A stretch of 64,000 bases of DNA. It comes from Cellulomonas alba (lineage in GTDB: Bacteria; Actinomycetota; Actinomycetes; Actinomycetales; Cellulomonadaceae). Shown piece after piece: positions 42,693 through 53,466 of the stretch. The stretch is from NCBI RefSeq assembly GCF_030362835.1, contig NZ_JAUCGQ010000001.1:1591461-1655460 (forward strand), read 5' to 3'. The notes under the pieces were generated by a model. It saw only the letters and a program-made list of their open reading frames with translations. It was not told where the DNA came from and made no database searches. Position 1 is the first letter of the stretch. Every line of letters starts with the position of its first letter. The position numbers were made by a program, and so were the translations under genes.

Positions 42693-43169
42693 TCAGCCGT
42701 CGAGCCGCGCGGCGACGTCGGCGGGGAAGCCGCCCGTCGCGATCGGCCCCCAGCGCGTCGGCGTCACGCGGATCAGCGACTTGCCCTGGATGCGCATCGC
42801 GGCGCGGTACTCGTCCCAGTCGGGGTGCTCGCCCGCGATGCAGCGGTAGTAGTCGACGAGCGCGTCCTCCGCCTCGGGCATGTGCAGCACCTCGGCGTCA
42901 CCGTCGAGCTGGACCCAGGGGCCGTCCCACTCGTCGGAGAGCACCACGACGGACGCGCGCGGGTCGCGCTCGGCGTTCCGCGTCTTGGCGCGGCCGGGGT
43001 ACGTCGAGACGACGACGCGGCCCGCGTCGTCGACGCCGCCGCTGACGGGCGACACCTGCGGCCGGCCGTCCCGCCGGGTCGTCACGAGCAGCAGGCGGTG
43101 CCGCGGCCGGACGAAGTCGAGCAGCTCGGACAGGTCGACGCGGCGCGTCGTCGCGATGGTGCGTGCCAT
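42693..43169 (-). CDS. PPOX-class F420/flavin-dependent oxidoreductase
   Basis: The 158-residue split-barrel protein reads LLDFVRPRHRLLLVTTRRDG, RPQVSPVSGGVDDAGRVVVS, TYPGRAKTRNAERDPRASVV, then GRCIAGEHPDWDEY-like sequence (YRCIAGEHPDWDEYRAAM). This is the PPOX-class F420-dependent type. TAGCCT six nt before the ATG at 43169 indicates a leaderless start. It is followed at once by the hydroxyacid dehydrogenase. Confidence 0.88.
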   Translation of the reverse strand: MARTIATTRRVDLSELLDFVRPRHRLLLVTTRRDGRPQVSPVSGGVDDAGRVVVSTYPGRAKTRNAERDPRASVVVLSDEWDGPWVQLDGDAEVLHMPEAEDALVDYYRCIAGEHPDWDEYRAAMRIQGKSLIRVTPTRWGPIATGGFPADVAARLDG

Positions 43170-43210
43170 GCGTCGAGGCTAGGCCGCGCCGACCCGTCCG
43201 GCAGCGGGCC

Positions 43211-43603
43211 CTACTGCTTGGTCGTCGTCTCGACCTGCATGACGAGGATGACGCGGTCGGCCTTGTCCGGCGGCGGCGTCTGCGCGGCGTTCCCGTAGCG
43301 CTTGCCGAGATGCACGTAGAACTCGCCCTCGGGGTCGGGGATCACCTCGACGAGCCGGCCACGCAGCTCGAGGTAGTGGAACGGCTGCTCCGGGTCGACG
43401 ATCGAGTAGCTCATCGCCGGGTTCGCCTGGAGGTTCTTGAACTTCTGCCGCTTGGTGGTGTGCGTGAACCGCAGCGTGCCGTCGATCCAGTCGAACCACA
43501 TCGGGTTCACCTGGACGGCGCCGTCGGGCCGGATGGTCCCGAGGTGGCCGTACAGGGGCTGCTCGAGGAGGGGTGCGTACGTGGCGGGGATGAGGTCGGT
43601 CAC
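43211..43603 (-). CDS. PPOX-class F420-dependent oxidoreductase
   Basis: The 130-residue protein carries YGHLGTIRPDGAVQVNPMWF, FTHTTKRQKFKNLQANPAMS and YLELRGRLVEVIPDPEGEFY. These are the cofactor-binding segments of the F420-dependent PPOX group related to Rv1155. The substrate is unknown. Its leaderless TAGCAT element lies seven nt before GTG 43603. It is separated by 41 bp from a second PPOX gene, a tandem pair of divergent paralogues rather than a recent duplication. Confidence 0.88.
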   Translation of the reverse strand: MTDLIPATYAPLLEQPLYGHLGTIRPDGAVQVNPMWFDWIDGTLRFTHTTKRQKFKNLQANPAMSYSIVDPEQPFHYLELRGRLVEVIPDPEGEFYVHLGKRYGNAAQTPPPDKADRVILVMQVETTTKQ

Positions 43604-43819
43604 TCTTGGGATGCTAGGTCGGTCGCGTCCGGACCACCGCTCGGCCGAGGTCTCGTCTCGTCAGCCGGGCGCGGGCGCGCGTCGACCCGCAGCCGGTCCG
43701 GGGGTTGGCCAGGGTCGTTTCCGGGGGCTTCCCCGATGGTCGGCGCGCGGCGCGGCGGGCCAACCTGGAGCCACGCCCGGGGCGCGGGGCCCCGGGCGGC
43801 CATCCGAGAGGAGCTCCTC

Positions 43820-44068
43820 GTGAGCACGATCCACGCGTCCATGGCCGGCCAGGGACTCGTCCGGCCGATCGAGGGCCGTGTGCTGGGCGGCGTCTGCGCC
43901 GGCCTCGGCCGACGGTTCGGTCTGAGCCCCTGGACCACCCGGCTGCTGTTCGTCCTCGTCCTGATGGTGCTGCCGGGCAGCCAGGTCCTCGTCTACCCGA
44001 TCCTCTGGATCCTGATGCCGTCGGAGCAGCCGCAGTGGGTGGCGCCGCAGCCGGGCGGGGGCGCCTGA
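43820..44068 (+). CDS. PspC-domain membrane protein, 82 aa
   Basis: The GTG at 43820 follows GAGAGGAGCTCCTC. The protein contains the PspC signature PIEGRVLGGVCAGLGRRFGL and one hydrophobic segment (LLFVLVLMVLPGSQVLVYPI). It ends in a short Pro/Gly-rich tail. PspC proteins take part in envelope stress responses; a specific role is not evident. The 216-bp gap upstream has an inverted repeat GGTTGGCC/GGCCAACC (about 43702 and 43756). Confidence 0.88.
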   Translation: MSTIHASMAGQGLVRPIEGRVLGGVCAGLGRRFGLSPWTTRLLFVLVLMVLPGSQVLVYPILWILMPSEQPQWVAPQPGGGA

Positions 44069-44104
44069 CCGTCGCGGCCCCGGGGCCGGACGTCGCGTGC
44101 CGGA

Positions 44105-44887
44105 CTACGGCACCTGGATCGAGATGTTCGCGCGCTCGGTGCCCGGCGGCGACGCGAGCGTCGCCCAGAAGTCGGTGCTGCGCATCCACGCCTGCAGCCC
44201 CATCGGCAGGTCGCGGCTCGGGATCTCCGGCAGCTCCGCCGCGGTGAAGTCGGCGCCGTAGGGCACCAGCGGCACGGCGGCGTCCGGGTGCGCGATCCTC
44301 GGGTGCAGGTGCTGGAGCGCGACGTTCCAGTTGTCCAGGAGGTCCTGGCGCGAGATCGGCCCGTTCGGCTTGTCGGCCGTGGGGTGCAGAGCCGCCTGCT
44401 GGAAGACCGTCACGCCCGCTCCTGCAGGCGACTGGAGGAACGCCTTCCACGCCTCACGCGCCGGGGTGCCGAACGTGACCACGGCCTCGATCCGGCCGGG
44501 CGCCAGTGCCGCCCGCAGCCACTGGTTCCGGTAGGCCTCGATCTCGGGGTCGTGGAGGTGCGGCAGCGCCATGTCCTGGTTGTAGATCCCGTACAGGAAC
44601 GCGTTGACCATCAGGTAGCGACGGGTGAGGCCGAGCTTCTCGACGAAGCCCTGCACGCGCCGGCCCGCCTGACCGGACAGGATCCGCCGCGTGAACGCCT
44701 CGGTCTGCGCGGGGTCCTGGCCGATGACCAGCAGCCGCGCGCTGCCGTCGGCGCGGCCGCGGTAGAAGATCGGGCCCCACAGGGACCGGAAGCCGTCGTC
44801 CCCCCGGAACACCGTGTCGTCGGGGTAGCTGCGGCAGAGCGCCTTGAACGCGCCCCGCGGCCCGGCGTCGAACGGATCCGTGATCAT
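44105..44887 (-). CDS. Uracil-DNA glycosylase superfamily protein
   Basis: The 260-residue protein shows the UDG-fold elements ARLLVIGQDPAQTEAFTRRI for the uracil pocket, LMVNAFLYGIYNQD, and a VTFGTPAREAW strand, with the second catalytic region around ALHPTAD. It lacks an N-terminal 4Fe-4S cysteine set, so it is not family 4 or 5. A DNA repair or nucleotide-related role is inferred from fold only. GGGGGACCC precedes the ATG at 44887. Confidence 0.78.
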   Translation of the reverse strand: MITDPFDAGPRGAFKALCRSYPDDTVFRGDDGFRSLWGPIFYRGRADGSARLLVIGQDPAQTEAFTRRILSGQAGRRVQGFVEKLGLTRRYLMVNAFLYGIYNQDMALPHLHDPEIEAYRNQWLRAALAPGRIEAVVTFGTPAREAWKAFLQSPAGAGVTVFQQAALHPTADKPNGPISRQDLLDNWNVALQHLHPRIAHPDAAVPLVPYGADFTAAELPEIPSRDLPMGLQAWMRSTDFWATLASPPGTERANISIQVP

Positions 44888-45057
44888 CGGGTCCCCCGTC
44901 TCTGGCGTCGACCTGACGAGAACGTCACAGGGGATCCGCCGCGCATCCCCTGTGACACCGCGGAGACGACGCGCGTCACCGCCCGGGTCGGGGACGGCGC
45001 GGCGTCGGCGCCCCGCGCTCGGCCCGGTCGGCCGAGGCCGTCGGCCGGGGGTTCGTC

Positions 45058-46590
45058 ATGGCGCAGCTCGTGGTCGCCGGGCACGTCGCACCGATGGCGC
45101 ACGGCGCGGACGCGCCGCCGCGGCGCGGCCGCGTCTGGATCGAGGACGACCGGATCGTCGACGTGACGTTCGGCCGCCGGCGGGTCGCGGGCTTCGAGGC
45201 GGCGACCCAGGTGGACGTCGGCGACGACCTCGTGCTGCCCGGGTTCATCGACATGCACAACCACCTCGCGTACAACGCGCTGCCCTTGTGGACGGAGCCG
45301 GGCCGCACGCAGCCGTGGCTGCACAACAAGCAGTGGCCCGACGCCGACACCTACACCGCGTCGATCACCGAGCCCGCCTGGGTCTACGCGAAGGCGTGCC
45401 CCGAGGCGCTGCTCGCGTACGTCCAGGTGCGGGGCATGGCCGGCGGCGCGACCTCGATGCAGGGTTGGCCGACGTCGAACCGGGGCTACCGGACGGTGGT
45501 CCGCGACGTCGACAGCGAGGAGGCGGGCACCGGGCGGGACGACCTGATCTACACCTCGGTCGTCACCAAGACCGGCGACGCGCTCACCGAGTCGGTGCGG
45601 CGGATGGCCGCCGGCGCGGGGTTCGTCTACCACTGCTCCGAGGGGCAGCGCGGGTCGCGGGTCGTCCAGGACTACACCGACCTCGACCGTGCGGGCGGCC
45701 TGCTGAGCACGCTCATCGCGATCCACTGCTGCGCGCTGGACGCCGGGCAGTGGGCCAGGTGGGACACCGCGACCGCGGGTGGCGTCGTCTGGTCGCCGCT
45801 GTCGAACCTCGTGCTCTACGACCAGACGACGCTCATCGACGACGCGCGCGCCCGCGGCCTCACGGTCTGCCTCGGGTGCGACTGGGGGCCGTCCGGCACC
45901 CGGAACCTGCTCGGAGAGATGAAGGTGGCGCGGATCGCGGCGGACCACCTCGGCTACGCGCTCACCGACGCGCAGATCGTCGAGATGGTGACGAGCAACC
46001 CCGGCACGCTCCTGGAACGGTGCTGGCACCGCCCGGTCGGCAGGCTCGTCCCCGGCGCGTTCGCCGACGTCGTCGTGATCCGTGCCCACGGCGACGCGGA
46101 CCCCTGGGGGCAGGTCGTCCGGGCGAGGGAACGCGACGTCGAGCTCGTCATGATCGGCGGGGTGCCGCGCTACGGCGACGCCGCGCTGATGACGAAGGCG
46201 GGCGCCCCACCGAGCTTCACGGCCACCATCGGGCATCGCTCGCGGCGCGTCGCGCTGCCGGACCCGAAGGACCCGGCGGCCGCGTGGTCGTGGAAGGCGG
46301 TCCTGGACACGCTGCGCGCCGTCCAGCGGGACCCGCAGCGGGCCATCGCCTCGGCCCAGGCGCGCGCGGCGGCAGGCCCGCGGTTCGCGCCCGACGCCGA
46401 GCTCGAGCTGTTCCTCGACATGCCCGACACGCGCCGCACGGGCCGGGCCGGGCCGCCGAAGAACCCGGCCACCGTCACGATCCCCCCGGTGCCGCCCGTC
46501 GAGCACGACGCGGCCTTCTTCGACCGGCTCGACGCCTCACCCATCCAGGGCGGCGTGCTCGCGCCGCTGCGCGCGGCCTTTCTGCCGTGA
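45058..46590 (+). CDS. Amidohydrolase family protein
   Basis: The 510-residue protein has the amidohydrolase architecture: an N-terminal beta part (VVAGHVAPMAHG), the metal motif VLPGFIDMHNHLAYNALPLW, YHCSEGQ, AIHCCALD, the Asp of LGCDWGPSGTRNL, and the closing RLVPGAFADVVVI. The His-x-His is HNH rather than HxH-Gly. It most resembles chlorohydrolase/cytosine-deaminase-like enzymes, but the substrate is unknown. The C-terminal 150 residues extend beyond the usual fold. Its stop overlaps the start of the S41 peptidase (GTGA), implying coupled synthesis. The 170-bp space upstream shows no clear promoter. Confidence 0.87.
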   Translation: MAQLVVAGHVAPMAHGADAPPRRGRVWIEDDRIVDVTFGRRRVAGFEAATQVDVGDDLVLPGFIDMHNHLAYNALPLWTEPGRTQPWLHNKQWPDADTYTASITEPAWVYAKACPEALLAYVQVRGMAGGATSMQGWPTSNRGYRTVVRDVDSEEAGTGRDDLIYTSVVTKTGDALTESVRRMAAGAGFVYHCSEGQRGSRVVQDYTDLDRAGGLLSTLIAIHCCALDAGQWARWDTATAGGVVWSPLSNLVLYDQTTLIDDARARGLTVCLGCDWGPSGTRNLLGEMKVARIAADHLGYALTDAQIVEMVTSNPGTLLERCWHRPVGRLVPGAFADVVVIRAHGDADPWGQVVRARERDVELVMIGGVPRYGDAALMTKAGAPPSFTATIGHRSRRVALPDPKDPAAAWSWKAVLDTLRAVQRDPQRAIASAQARAAAGPRFAPDAELELFLDMPDTRRTGRAGPPKNPATVTIPPVPPVEHDAAFFDRLDASPIQGGVLAPLRAAFLP

Positions 46591-48251
46591 GTCCCGCCGG
46601 CCGGGTGGCGAAGCAGGCCCGCACCGGGGCCCCGCTCGACGACGTCGTGCCGCTGCGGGCCCAGGCGGCGGCTCCCGTGGCCCTGACGACGACGCAGCGA
46701 CACGACCTCGTCGACCTCTGGACCACGCTCGTCACCGACGTCTACGTGCACTACGACCAGAAGCGATCCCTCTACGGCTTCGACCCCGTCGCGGCGCTCG
46801 CGGCGCTCCGGCGCGACATCCCGTTCCTCGACTCGGCGGGGTTCCTGCGCGCGCTGACGCGGCTCGTCAACCGCCTGCGCGACCAGCACACGCAGGTGTT
46901 CGTCGGGACGGCGGACCAGCGCACGAGCGCGTACGTCGCCGCGGTGCCGTTCCTCGCGGAGTCCTTCGGCCCCTACCTCTCGCCGACGTTCGTGGTCACG
47001 AAGACGACCGACGAGGTCGCCCGCAGCGGGCTGACGCCGGGCGCACGACTGACCACGTGGAACGGCATCCCGTTCGCGCGCGCGGTCGACCTGTACGCCG
47101 ACACGCTCACCGGCGGCCGGCCCGACGCGCGTCGGGCCCGCGCCCTGCAGACCCTCACGCAACGGCCGCTCGCCTACCTCCCGCCGCCCGACGAGCTCTG
47201 GGTCGAGATCGGCTACCGGCGGCCGGACGACCGCCCGTCGCACGCGGACCGCACCGCCCGGTTCGAGTGGCGTGCGATCCAGCCCGGCAGCGCGGCGACC
47301 GCCGACACGCTGATCGAGACGCGCACGCACCGCGCGATCGACGTCATCGGCGAGTCCACCCGCCGCGCGCGCAAGCTGCTGTTCGCGACCGAGCTGTGGG
47401 AGCAGGACCGCCTCGACGCCGCCGCGCGTGCACGCGACCGCGGCTGGCTGCCGACCGACTTCTCCGACGCGCTCGCCGCGCGACCGTTCACCACGTCGCA
47501 CGGCGAGTTCGGCTACCTGCGCCTCTGGACCTTCGACGTCGAGCACATCGCCCGCTTCGTCGACGACATCGCGCGCACCCTGCGTGCGCTGCCCGCGACC
47601 GGGCTCGTCATCGACGTCCGCGCCAACCCCGGCGGCGTCGTCGACTGCGCGGAGCACGTGCTGCGGCTGTTCACGGACGACCGCGTCGACCCCACCCGGT
47701 TCGCCTGCCGCGCGACGCGGGCGATGGTGGCGATGACCGAGGCGGACGGCAACGGCGCGGACCTCGCCGACTGGGCCGGCTCGACCCGTGCGGCGCTCGA
47801 CCTCGGCGAGCCGTTCTCGCGGCACCTGCCGATCACCGATGTCGACGCCCTGGACGCGGTCGAGCGGGCGTACGACGGGCCCGTGGTCTGCGTGGTCGAC
47901 GCCAGCACGTACTCGTGCGGCGACCTGTTCGCGGCCGGCATCGTCGACCAGGGCATCGGGCAGGTCGTCTCGGTCGGCGTCGCGTCCGGCGCGGGCGGCG
48001 CGAACGTCTGGACGGCCGACGACGTCCAGTACGCGTACCACGCCGCGCACCTCGACCTCCCGCCGCTGCCGCCCGGCATCGGCTTCGCCGTGTCGGTGCG
48101 CCGGATGGTCCGGTCCGGTCGCAGCGCGGGCCTCGCGATCGAGGACGTCGGCGTCGTCGGCGACGAGCAGTACGAGATGACGGAGCGCGACATCGTCGAC
48201 GGCAACCACGACCTGCTCGAGTTCTGCGGGGCGCTGCTGGCCGGCGCGTGA
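46587..48251 (+). CDS. S41-family peptidase
   Basis: The 554-residue protein has an N-terminal helical part with DLWTTLVTDVYVHYDQKRSLYG and LRDQHTQVFVG. A PDZ-like centre (LTPGARLTTWNGIPFARAV) and the S41 catalytic domain follow, with GYLRLWTF, GLVIDVRANPGG and the Ser443 motif STYSCGDLFAAG. No signal peptide or lipobox is found, so unlike most tail-specific proteases it seems cytoplasmic. It is translationally coupled to the upstream amidohydrolase, an uncommon pairing that suggests two steps on one amide- or peptide-containing compound. Confidence 0.87.
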   Translation: MSPAGRVAKQARTGAPLDDVVPLRAQAAAPVALTTTQRHDLVDLWTTLVTDVYVHYDQKRSLYGFDPVAALAALRRDIPFLDSAGFLRALTRLVNRLRDQHTQVFVGTADQRTSAYVAAVPFLAESFGPYLSPTFVVTKTTDEVARSGLTPGARLTTWNGIPFARAVDLYADTLTGGRPDARRARALQTLTQRPLAYLPPPDELWVEIGYRRPDDRPSHADRTARFEWRAIQPGSAATADTLIETRTHRAIDVIGESTRRARKLLFATELWEQDRLDAAARARDRGWLPTDFSDALAARPFTTSHGEFGYLRLWTFDVEHIARFVDDIARTLRALPATGLVIDVRANPGGVVDCAEHVLRLFTDDRVDPTRFACRATRAMVAMTEADGNGADLADWAGSTRAALDLGEPFSRHLPITDVDALDAVERAYDGPVVCVVDASTYSCGDLFAAGIVDQGIGQVVSVGVASGAGGANVWTADDVQYAYHAAHLDLPPLPPGIGFAVSVRRMVRSGRSAGLAIEDVGVVGDEQYEMTERDIVDGNHDLLEFCGALLAGA

Positions 48252-48348
48252 GGATGCGAGCGGGTCGCCGACAGCGCGCGGCTCGCGCGGGCGTGGTGGG
48301 CGCCGGCGTCCCTCGCGCCCCTCCCGCCGCCGCGCGACGGCGAAGGCA

Positions 48349-48867
48349 TCACGCGGGGACGAGCTCGAAGAGCGGGTGGCGCTGGGCCTCGGCGGCATAG
48401 TCCTCGTGCGTGTCGTCGACGCGCACGCGGACCTGGCGCAGGATCGCGACGGGCGGACGCACGTGCGGCCCCAGCACGCGGCGCAGCAGGCGCGAGCGGT
48501 GGTACGGGGCGAGGGCGTCGCGAAGGATCACCGCCGCCTCGTCGGTGGGGACCTCGGTCGCACGGACGACCCGACGCCGCCCGCCCGGTTGGACCACCGT
48601 GGCCTCGCCGGCCGCCCGGAGGTTGCGGGCCCAGCCCGTCGCGCCGTACGTCGCGTGGACGTAGACGTGGCCGCCGGCCACGAACGCGGTGACCGGCGTC
48701 GTGCGGTCGATCCCGGACTTCCGCCCGCGCACGACGAGCAGGACGTTGGCTGCGCCGGTCGGGACCCCCGCCCGGATCATCGGCACGGCGAGGTGGTTGA
48801 CCAGGCGGAAGAACCGGCGCGCGACCCGTTCCCGGACGTCGAGGCCGGAGCCTCGGTTGCTCCTCAT
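48349..48867 (-). CDS. Deazaflavin-dependent nitroreductase family protein
   Basis: The 172-residue protein belongs to the Ddn-like family: VPMIRAGVPTGAANVLLVVR, GRKSGIDRTTPVTAFVAGGH, VYVHATYGATGWARNLRAAG. The W-x-R-N-L-x-A element is the F420 signature of the group. It is expected to use reduced F420 on quinones or xenobiotics. The ATG at 48867 (MRSNRGSG) has GGGGAGTGG upstream and is preferred to GTG 48897. Confidence 0.88.
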   Translation of the reverse strand: MRSNRGSGLDVRERVARRFFRLVNHLAVPMIRAGVPTGAANVLLVVRGRKSGIDRTTPVTAFVAGGHVYVHATYGATGWARNLRAAGEATVVQPGGRRRVVRATEVPTDEAAVILRDALAPYHRSRLLRRVLGPHVRPPVAILRQVRVRVDDTHEDYAAEAQRHPLFELVPA

Positions 48868-48918
48868 CGTCTGCCACTCCCCTCTGCGCCGCGGCACGTC
48901 GAGGCAGTCGACGTGCGC

Positions 48919-49146
48919 CTACGCCCGCCCGCTGACCGACGACGGGATGACGACCGTCCCGCACGAGTCGCACCGCCACGCCGGCGCGCTGTGGTTGAAG
49001 ATGCCCCGCGTGAGCAGGATCCCGCCGAGGTCGCCGGCCGGACCCGTGCTGCCCTTGAACTTCACACCCGGGGAGCGCCCGACGACCACCCCGGCCGCCA
49101 GCGTCGTCGATCCGCACGTGGGGCACTGGTTCGTCGTCGGAGTCAC
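48919..49146 (-). CDS. Small zinc-ribbon protein, 75 aa
   Basis: Beginning at GTG 49146, the protein has two CxxC pairs (CPTC near residue 8 and CDSC near residue 59) spaced as a zinc ribbon. Between them is a Gly-rich stretch (VGRSPGVKFKGSTGPAGDLG). A GACGCT element six nt upstream resembles the leaderless -10. It has no assigned function; the layout is shared with small actinobacterial PF20097-like ribbon proteins. Confidence 0.65.
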   Translation of the reverse strand: MTPTTNQCPTCGSTTLAAGVVVGRSPGVKFKGSTGPAGDLGGILLTRGIFNHSAPAWRCDSCGTVVIPSSVSGRA

Positions 49147-49224
49147 GCGGGCAGCGTCGCGGACGCCGCGACACCCGTCAACGCCCGAGCGCTGCCGGGC
49201 ATGAGCGTCCTCCGCCGTGATGCA

Positions 49225-49260
49225 CTCGACCCCGGCGCGATGGATCGCGTCGGGGTCGAG
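49225..49260 (-). terminator. Terminator of the nrdHIEF operon
   Basis: CTCGACCCCGGCGCGA (49225-49240) pairs with TCGCGTCGGGGTCGAG (49245-49260) with one mismatch and a TGGA loop. It lies 18 bp past the nrdF stop in the direction of transcription. Confidence 0.8.
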
Positions 49261-49277
49261 TCGGTGAGCAGCGGGCG

Positions 49278-50435
<1,158 letters not shown>

Positions 50436-52583
50436 CTAGAGCATGCAAGACACGCAGCCCTCGACCTCGGTCCCCTCCAGCGCCATCTGCCGGAGCCGGA
50501 TGTAGTAGATCGTCTTGATGCCCTTCTTCCACGCGTAGATCTGCGCCTTGTTCAGGTCGCGGGTCGTCACGGTGTCCTTGAAGAAGAGCGTCAGCGACAG
50601 GCCCTGGTCGACGTGCTGCGTCGCCTCGGCGTAGGTGTCGATGATCTTCTCGTAGCCGATCTCGTACGCGTCCTGGTAGTACGCCAGGTTGTCGTTCGTC
50701 ATGAACGGCGCCGGGTAGTAGACGCGGCCGATCTTGCCTTCCTTGCGGATCTCGATCTTCGACGCGATCGGGTGGATCGAGCTCGTCGAGTGGTTGATGT
50801 ACGAGATCGAGCCCGTCGGCGGGACGGCCTGCAGGTTCTGGTTGTAGATGCCGTGCTCCTTCACGGAGGCGGCGAGCTCGCGCCAGTCGTCCTGCGTCGG
50901 GATGTGCACCTCGGCGTCGGCGAACAGCTGGCGGATGCGCTCGGTGCGCGGCGCCCACTCGCGGTCGATGTACTTGTCGAAGTACTCGCCGGTCGCGTAC
51001 TTCGAGTCCTCGAAGCCGTAGAACTTCGAGCCGCGCTCGATCGCGAGCTTGTTCGACGCACGGATCGCGTGGAAGGCGACCGTGTAGAAGTACATGTTCG
51101 TGAAGTCGAGGCCCTCGTCCGAGCCGTAGAAGATGCGCTCGCGCGCCAGGTAGCCGTGCAGGTTCATCTGCCCGAGGCCGATGGCGTGGCCGCCGGCGTT
51201 CGCCTTCTTGATCGACGGCACCGACTCGATGTCCGTCTGGTCCGACACCGCGGTGAGCGCGCGGATCGCGGTCTCGACCGACTTGCCGAAGTCCGGCGAG
51301 TCCATGGCGAGCGCGATGTTCATCGAGCCGAGGTTGCACGAGATGTCGCGGCCGACGTGGTCGTACGAGAGGTCCTCGTTGAACGTCGACGGCGTCGAGA
51401 CCTGGAGGATCTCCGAGCACAGGTTCGAGTGCGTGATCTTGCCCTTGATCGGGTTCGCCCGGTTCACCGTGTCCTCGAACATGATGTACGGGTAGCCCGA
51501 CTCGAACTGGATCTCCGCGAGGGTCTGGAAGAACTCGCGCGCGTTGATCTTCGTCTTGCGGATCCGCGCGTCGTCGACCATCTCGTAGTACTTCTCGGTG
51601 ACGTCGATGTCGGCGAACGGCACCCCGTAGACGCGCTCGACGTCGTACGGCGAGAAGAGGTACATCGGCTCGTTCTTCTTGGCGAGCTCGAACGTGATGT
51701 CCGGGATCACGACCCCGAGAGACAGCGTCTTGATGCGGATCTTCTCGTCCGCGTTCTCGCGCTTGGTGTCGAGGAACCGGTAGATGTCCGGGTGGTGCGC
51801 GTGCAGGTACACCGCGCCGGCACCCTGGCGCGCGCCGAGCTGGTTGGCGTACGAGAACGAGTCCTCGAGCAGCTTCATCACGGGGATGACGCCGGACGAC
51901 TGGTTCTCGATGTGCTTGATGGGCGCGCCGTGCTCGCGGATGTTGCTGAGCAGGAGCGCCACGCCGCCGCCGCGCTTGCTCAGCTGGAGCGCCGAGTTGA
52001 TGCCGCGCGCGATCGACTCCATGTTGTCCTCGATGCGCAGCAGGAAGCAGCTGACGGGCTCGCCGCGCTGCGCCTTGCCGAGGTTGAGGAACGTGGGCGT
52101 CGCGGGCTGGAACCGGCCCGACACGATCTCGTCGACCAGGTTGATCGCGAAGTTCTCGTCGCCCTCCGCGAGCGACAGCGCGACCATGCAGACGCGGTCC
52201 TCGAAGCGCTCGAGGTAGCGCTTCCCGTCGAAGGTCTTGAGCGTGTACGACGTGTAGTACTTGAACGCGCCCAGGAACGTCTGGAACCGGAACTTCTTCG
52301 AGTACGCGTACTGGAAGAGCGTCTTGATGAACGCGCGGTCGTACTGCTCGAGCACCGCGGCGTCGTAGTACTTGTTCTCGACGAGGTAGTCGAGCTTCTC
52401 GTCCAGGTCGTGGAAGAAGACCGTGTTCTGGTTGACGTGCTGCAGGAAGTACGCGCGCGCCGCTTCCCGGTCCTTGTCGAACTGGATCTCGCCGTTCGGA
52501 CCGTAGAGGTTCAGCATCGCGTTGAGGGCGTGGTAGTCCAGCCCCGACGTGTCTACGCGGAGATCAGTGACTGTCGCTGCCAA
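50436..52583 (-). CDS. nrdE: Class Ib ribonucleotide reductase alpha subunit
   Basis: The 715-residue enzyme reduces ribonucleoside diphosphates. It has the N-terminal [11 protein letters not shown] typical of Nrd[19 protein letters not shown], the active-site NLCSEI region, [29 protein letters not shown], and the C-terminal redox pair in GCVSCML. No ATP-cone is present, as in class Ib. No ATG or GTG lies at the right place; TTG 52583, preceded by GGAACGG, is the best start and overlaps the end of nrdI by 31 bp. A start at the in-frame ATG of NAMLN would remove conserved residues. Confidence 0.95.
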   Translation of the reverse strand: MAATVTDLRVDTSGLDYHALNAMLNLYGPNGEIQFDKDREAARAYFLQHVNQNTVFFHDLDEKLDYLVENKYYDAAVLEQYDRAFIKTLFQYAYSKKFRFQTFLGAFKYYTSYTLKTFDGKRYLERFEDRVCMVALSLAEGDENFAINLVDEIVSGRFQPATPTFLNLGKAQRGEPVSCFLLRIEDNMESIARGINSALQLSKRGGGVALLLSNIREHGAPIKHIENQSSGVIPVMKLLEDSFSYANQLGARQGAGAVYLHAHHPDIYRFLDTKRENADEKIRIKTLSLGVVIPDITFELAKKNEPMYLFSPYDVERVYGVPFADIDVTEKYYEMVDDARIRKTKINAREFFQTLAEIQFESGYPYIMFEDTVNRANPIKGKITHSNLCSEILQVSTPSTFNEDLSYDHVGRDISCNLGSMNIALAMDSPDFGKSVETAIRALTAVSDQTDIESVPSIKKANAGGHAIGLGQMNLHGYLARERIFYGSDEGLDFTNMYFYTVAFHAIRASNKLAIERGSKFYGFEDSKYATGEYFDKYIDREWAPRTERIRQLFADAEVHIPTQDDWRELAASVKEHGIYNQNLQAVPPTGSISYINHSTSSIHPIASKIEIRKEGKIGRVYYPAPFMTNDNLAYYQDAYEIGYEKIIDTYAEATQHVDQGLSLTLFFKDTVTTRDLNKAQIYAWKKGIKTIYYIRLRQMALEGTEVEGCVSCML

Positions 52584-52969
52584 AACCGTTCCAATCCGTC
52601 GCGGACGCGCTGGACGTCCTCGTTCGTTCCCATGAGCTCGAAGGCGTACAGGTAGGGGACGTGGCACTTGGCCGCGATGATGTCCCCCGCGATGCAGTAC
52701 GCCTCGCCGAAGTTGGTGTTCCCCGCGGCGATGACGCCGCGGATGAGCCCCCGGTTGCCCTCGTCGTTGAGGAACTTGATGACCTGCCGGGGTACCGCCC
52801 CGCCCTCGTTGCCGCCGCCGTAGGTGGGGACGACCAGCACGTAGGGCTCGGTGACGTGCAGGAACGCGTCCGTGGGCCGCAGCGGGATGCGCTGGGCGGG
52901 CAGGCCGAGCTTCTGCACGAAGCGGTGGGTGTTGTCCGACGCGGAGGAGAAGTAGACCAGGGAGCTCAT
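52553..52969 (-). CDS. nrdI: NrdI flavodoxin-like protein
   Basis: The 138-residue protein has the FMN-binding pattern [39 protein letters not shown] and [19 protein letters not shown]. It supplies the oxidant for assembly of the dimanganese-tyrosyl radical of NrdF. GGGAGGCGG precedes ATG 52969. It lies between nrdH and nrdE in the standard class Ib order; the 156-bp gap to nrdH shows no obvious site. Confidence 0.95.
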   Translation of the reverse strand: MSSLVYFSSASDNTHRFVQKLGLPAQRIPLRPTDAFLHVTEPYVLVVPTYGGGNEGGAVPRQVIKFLNDEGNRGLIRGVIAAGNTNFGEAYCIAGDIIAAKCHVPYLYAFELMGTNEDVQRVRDGLERFWQRQSLISA

Positions 52970-53125
52970 CGGTCCGCCTCCCTCACCTCGGGGTCGTGCT
53001 GCGGTGCTGCTGGACGAGAGAGCCGTCCGCTGCGGTGCGGGTGCCGGGCCCGCCGGGCCGGCGCGGCCGGTGCCGACGCCGACCCGGGGCGTCCGGGGTG
53101 CCGGCGACCTCGCCGGCGAGGGCGG

Positions 53126-53371
53126 TCAGGCGACCGCGGTGGCCAGCTTCTCGGCGAGCGCCTTGATGCGGTCCGGGCGGTAGCCCGACCAGTGGTCGCC
53201 GTCGACGATCACCACGGGAGCCTGGAGGTGGCCGAGCGACATGACGTAGTCGCGCGCGTCGGCGTCCTCGCTGATGTCGACGACCGTGTACTCGGCGTCC
53301 AGCTTGTCGAGCGCGCGGTACGTCGCGTTGCACTGCACGCAAGCCGGCTTGCTGTAGACCGTGATCGTCAT
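53126..53371 (-). CDS. nrdH: NrdH glutaredoxin-like electron donor
   Basis: The 81-residue protein begins MTITVYSKPACVQCNATYRA with the CVQC redox site. It carries the WSGYRPDRI signature that distinguishes NrdH from glutaredoxins. It reduces NrdE and is itself reduced by thioredoxin reductase. GGGAGCCACG precedes the ATG. It is the first gene of the nrd operon, downstream of the NrdR-like boxes. Confidence 0.95.
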   Translation of the reverse strand: MTITVYSKPACVQCNATYRALDKLDAEYTVVDISEDADARDYVMSLGHLQAPVVIVDGDHWSGYRPDRIKALAEKLATAVA

Positions 53372-53466
53372 CGTGGCTCCCTGTGCTGACGTCCGCGTGG
53401 CCCTTGCTGGGGCAGCCGCGGAGGCTTGTGTCTCGCGTCGCGGCTCCCCCGCCGCAACGAGTCTCG

